DNA of 64,000 nt from Agroathelia rolfsii. Its lineage: Eukaryota > Basidiomycota > Agaricomycetes > Amylocorticiales > Amylocorticiaceae. The position numbers and the translations under genes were made by a program. Shown here piece after piece: positions 61,057 to 64,000 of the stretch; within the stretch, counting starts at the first letter, position 1, and the number at the start of each line of letters is the position of its first letter. The stretch is taken from contig JABRWF010000004.1 of the NCBI GenBank assembly GCA_018343915.1, positions 1,178,001-1,242,000 on the forward strand, given 5' to 3'. Below the pieces are notes generated by a model. It made no database searches and was not told the origin of the DNA. It worked only from the letters and a program-made list of their open reading frames with translations.

Positions 61057-63734
61057 TTACACGCTCAAATCCAGTTTGAACAGACAATACAGCAATTGCG
61101 CGGATTCGCAGACGGGACATTTGGACGTCTTGACGATCTCTTCCGTGATGCATCTGTTATTCCAGTCAATACATATAAGCCGATTATCATTCTCCTAACT
61201 CAAAAAAATAAAATAAAAAAATGAAGAATAGCACTTACGATTTACAAAACACGTGTCCACACATCGTCGCGGTCATCTCCGTACAGGAAGGCGCGAGACA
61301 TATCCTACAATGTAAGCTCTCGCGTGGTGCGGGCGGCGTCGTCGGCCGTGACGAATAGCACGGCGACGAGTGCGCAGCGGCCGATGCCGATGCTGCGGGC
61401 GAGATCGGCGATGATGATGATGATCTGATCTTGTCTGCGATTTCGTTCTGGGCGTGGACAGCTGCACATTGTGATACATAAATCAAAATCAGCATCATGA
61501 TTTCAACAATGCACGTGATGATGGAAGGATAGGAGGGAAGGTTAGACGTACAAGCTTCGTAGATGGTCTCAAGTTGTCTGTATCCTTCCATCAGCCTTGC
61601 AAAGGCCTTCTCGTTGTTATAGCCGTTTGCTGTGCTGTTGGTGTTGTTGAATGTCTGCGGCAGGCCGATCTCCCTTACGCTGCCCGTGGGTGATGGGGGC
61701 GGGAGACACTGAGAAAGCCTGTACTGGATAATCATATCTTGGTCCATTATGGACATATCCATCGGGTTGTTGAATGATGTTGATGATGAGATGGCCGGAG
61801 GAGCTATTACATCCGATCTTGGCCGTGGCTTTGCACGGGGACGAGGGCGTAGGCGGGTAGCAGAGAGATCGGTGAACAGCGGTGTCAGAGACGATGTGGT
61901 GTGCCCGCCGCCAACACCGCCGCCGATGCTGTTTGTGGGAGAGACCATCGGGAAGGGTACTTGGTCCATCACTTCGAGCTGCGAAGTGTTGCTGGTGCGA
62001 TTGGCGGTAGGAGAGACGATAGTAATCTCCTTGTCTTCTTCGCATTCATCATCTGGCCAGGCGTCCGTAATATCTTCAGAGAGCGATTCGTGCGCGACCT
62101 GAGAGAGTGGGGAAGGTGTTGTTTTGTGTATAGAGTCGCGAGAGACGTGGACGCATTCAATGCCTTCCTCGTTGATGATGGGCAGGATGTAGATTGGGCT
62201 GCCTGCAATGGTAGAATCATCGTAGCATGGTGTTGCAGGCTCGGGAGTTATGGGAGAGATATGAGGGAGACCGAAATCCTCTGGAACCGGTGGGCTATAG
62301 GGTAGAAAAGTGTAAGCAAACATCCATACAGTTAGTATGGATGTGAATTTACCTGGATCTCTCAGGAGAGAACGGCCCTTTAACGTCTTTTGGTAGAGGG
62401 TATGTCAAGAGGCGTGTATGCATGGGACCCGTGCTAGGTGTGGGCGTCTGCAGAACGAGATCATTGGTACGCGTATTACTGTTCACTGGCTTTTGAGGGC
62501 TGGGCTTCTCCACAACAAGGCGTGGGATATCAGGAGTAGCGTATCGTGGAATACTTAAAGGGTTAGTGAATGGCGATACATGGGTCTTTGGAGCAGGACT
62601 CGAGTGACGGAGGTTAAGAGGGTAAGCTTGACTCTCGAGAAGTGTCTCCATTGGTCGAAGCTCGGAAGGAGTGCTTTGGTCAGCGACAGAGGACTCTAAC
62701 ATAAAGGCAGAGTGGGTGAGGGACACCACGCTTGAGTTGTTCGTTATATAAGACCTCGTCATGTCGAGGGCATCAAGCACAGGCTACAAAACATGATCAG
62801 CATATGGATTACTAACGGGGATGTCGGCATTGAGGATCACCCTTGGAGACGTAAGAGATTGACGAAGGATAACGGGACACTTATGCTGGATATAGGGTCA
62901 AACATGAAATAGCAGAAGCATGCATAGAGCCATATCACGAACCAGATTAGCCATTTGATCGTCAATGAACCCAACATCACAGTATTTACAAGTTGGGTGG
63001 TTGCGTGAGGACTTGAAATGTTCTTCCAGGTGATGAGTGGACCAAAACTGCCGTCTGCACGGCCCACAATAGAGATTGGAGTGTTCGGATGTCAGATGCT
63101 GTGATCGTTGTTAAGCAAGACGAGATCCGGTGATGGAAAAGACACAATTAACTTTGTTATAATCATCGTCTGAACGGAATCCCAGATTGCAAATGACACA
63201 TGTTGGATGGTTTGGTGATGAGAGATAATGCTTCTCAAGTGTTTCTTCTTCGACGATGCGCCCTTTGCATGGATCGCAAGTAAGGACTCTGTGTGCCCAA
63301 GACAAGTGCTTTATCACAAGATCAATCACAAGTGACTAATGAAAGCCAGAATCGACGGAAACGAACATGCTCAAGGGACATGTTGTCAGGAAAGCCCTGC
63401 CGACACTTGGGACAATTTGGGTGGGCAAAGTAGTTGGTCCAATGTGCTTCCAGGTCAGATCGGGTAGCTATTTCCCTCTCGCATGGGTGACAGAAATAGG
63501 GAGACATTATGTGTTTAGCTCTTGCATGCTGGGACGAGCGGGGCAATCAGCCCATGATGCGCAAGTGTCATCACAACTGGATTAATTTACCTGGATCCAG
63601 GCGTTAGCATGTGGGAATTGGCGGTTACAGAACGAGCAGTATTCGTGTGGGCCTGAGCTTGGGTGACTGGCGTGGCGCAAGACGCCTTCGATAGTACGAA
63701 ACCACCGAGTCGGGCACTGGGGACAGTGGGGCAT
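61057..63734 (-). CDS. Multi-C2H2-like zinc-finger protein with C-terminal RING finger (putative E3 ligase)
   Basis: Likely a ubiquitin ligase; substrate unknown. Seen: a start MPHCPQCPTRWFRTIEGVL at 63734, then four similar Cys-His modules on successive exons. Each begins CxxC, has one or two His about 12-16 residues later, and ends with a second CxxC. The paired motifs are CPQC/CSFC, CHPC/CPKC, CDPC/CVIC and CGPC/CKYC. A long disordered Ser/Thr/Pro-rich region follows, and then a C-terminal RING: CRICLAPSCTEMTATMCGHVFC, an intron, RCITEEIVKTSKCPVCESA, ending KLDLSV at 61057. The modules resemble one another enough to suggest internal duplication. The design is common in Agaricomycetes, where copies are numerous. 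The intron positions in the zinc-module part are approximate. Confidence 0.82.
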
Positions 63735-64000
63735 GATTGCCAGTGGAGGATAGGTTGGCGTGCAGCATGTTGAGCGGGCCGCATAATATATAGCAGAGGC
63801 AACGACGTAGCAGAGATGCCTCGTGGCGGCCACATGTAGCCTGCAGGGTAAGCACCGCCATGACAATGGATGTCCCAGATAATAGATCAACAAGTAAGCG
63901 AAGACAATGTGAGTCGTATTCAACGTATCGACCCATTGGCAAATACCAGGTGTACAAATATAAATTGTAAGGAGCGCTATTACACGAAGCCTTTGCATGC
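63735..64000. other. Window edge, upstream of the RING gene
   Basis: Probably the promoter of the RING gene. An open frame on the minus strand continues from the gene start into this stretch but contains no recognisable sequence; I see no separate gene. Confidence 0.4.

Overview
This is a eukaryotic, fungal window, most likely from a basidiomycete (Agaricomycotina). Almost every gene is split by short GT...AG introns, mostly 45-70 bases. Several products belong to families that are typical of mushroom-forming fungi: a DUF6534 seven-helix membrane protein, a C2H2-plus-RING protein, a divergent fet3/ftr1 pair and an Mbp1-type APSES factor. I cannot go below that level from sequence alone. I see no prokaryotic operons, CRISPR array, rRNA or convincing tRNA.

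Layout. 1-4.8 kb: the 3'-truncated protein O-mannosyltransferase PMT4 (-) and, divergent from it, an NDR/LATS-type kinase (Cbk1/Orb6). 4.8-12.8 kb is gene-poor: an unrecognised multi-exon locus (-), a probably broken hypothetical gene (+), a DUF6534 membrane protein (+) and 2.6 kb with nothing convincing. 12.8-25.5 kb is a housekeeping block: polyol/L-arabinitol dehydrogenase (+), ELO fatty-acid elongase (-), spliceosomal Prp4 (+), the G1/S regulator Mbp1 (-) and cytosolic serine hydroxymethyltransferase (-).

26.9-37.6 kb is an iron-uptake neighbourhood. Ferroxidase Fet3 (-) and permease Ftr1 (+) are divergent, and a FRE-type ferric reductase (+) follows. Six perfect copies of the 11-mer TTATCWGATAA, the core recognised by Sre1/Urbs1/SreA-type GATA iron repressors, sit between 29.5 and 34.8 kb. 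Together the three proteins make the reductive pathway: Fre reduces Fe(III), and the Fet3-Ftr1 pair re-oxidises and imports it. A 5'-truncated LINE with an open RNase H reading frame, a TAA-repeat tail and a 13-bp target-site duplication has inserted between ftr1 and the reductase.

38-46.5 kb is again housekeeping: an MTH1-type NUDIX hydrolase (+), a Bur1/CDK9 kinase with an unusual low-complexity N-terminus (-), and the histone chaperone HIRA/Hir1 (-). 47.4-60.6 kb is a tandem array of five copies of one MFS transporter (Dal5/YIL166C-like). Three look intact and two are pseudogenes, one decayed and one with two clean internal deletions; parts of the upstream region are duplicated too. The window ends with a protein carrying several C2H2-like zinc modules and a C-terminal RING (-).

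Gene ends were set by reading frame, splice-site fit and family resemblance; individual exon borders not stated explicitly are approximate.
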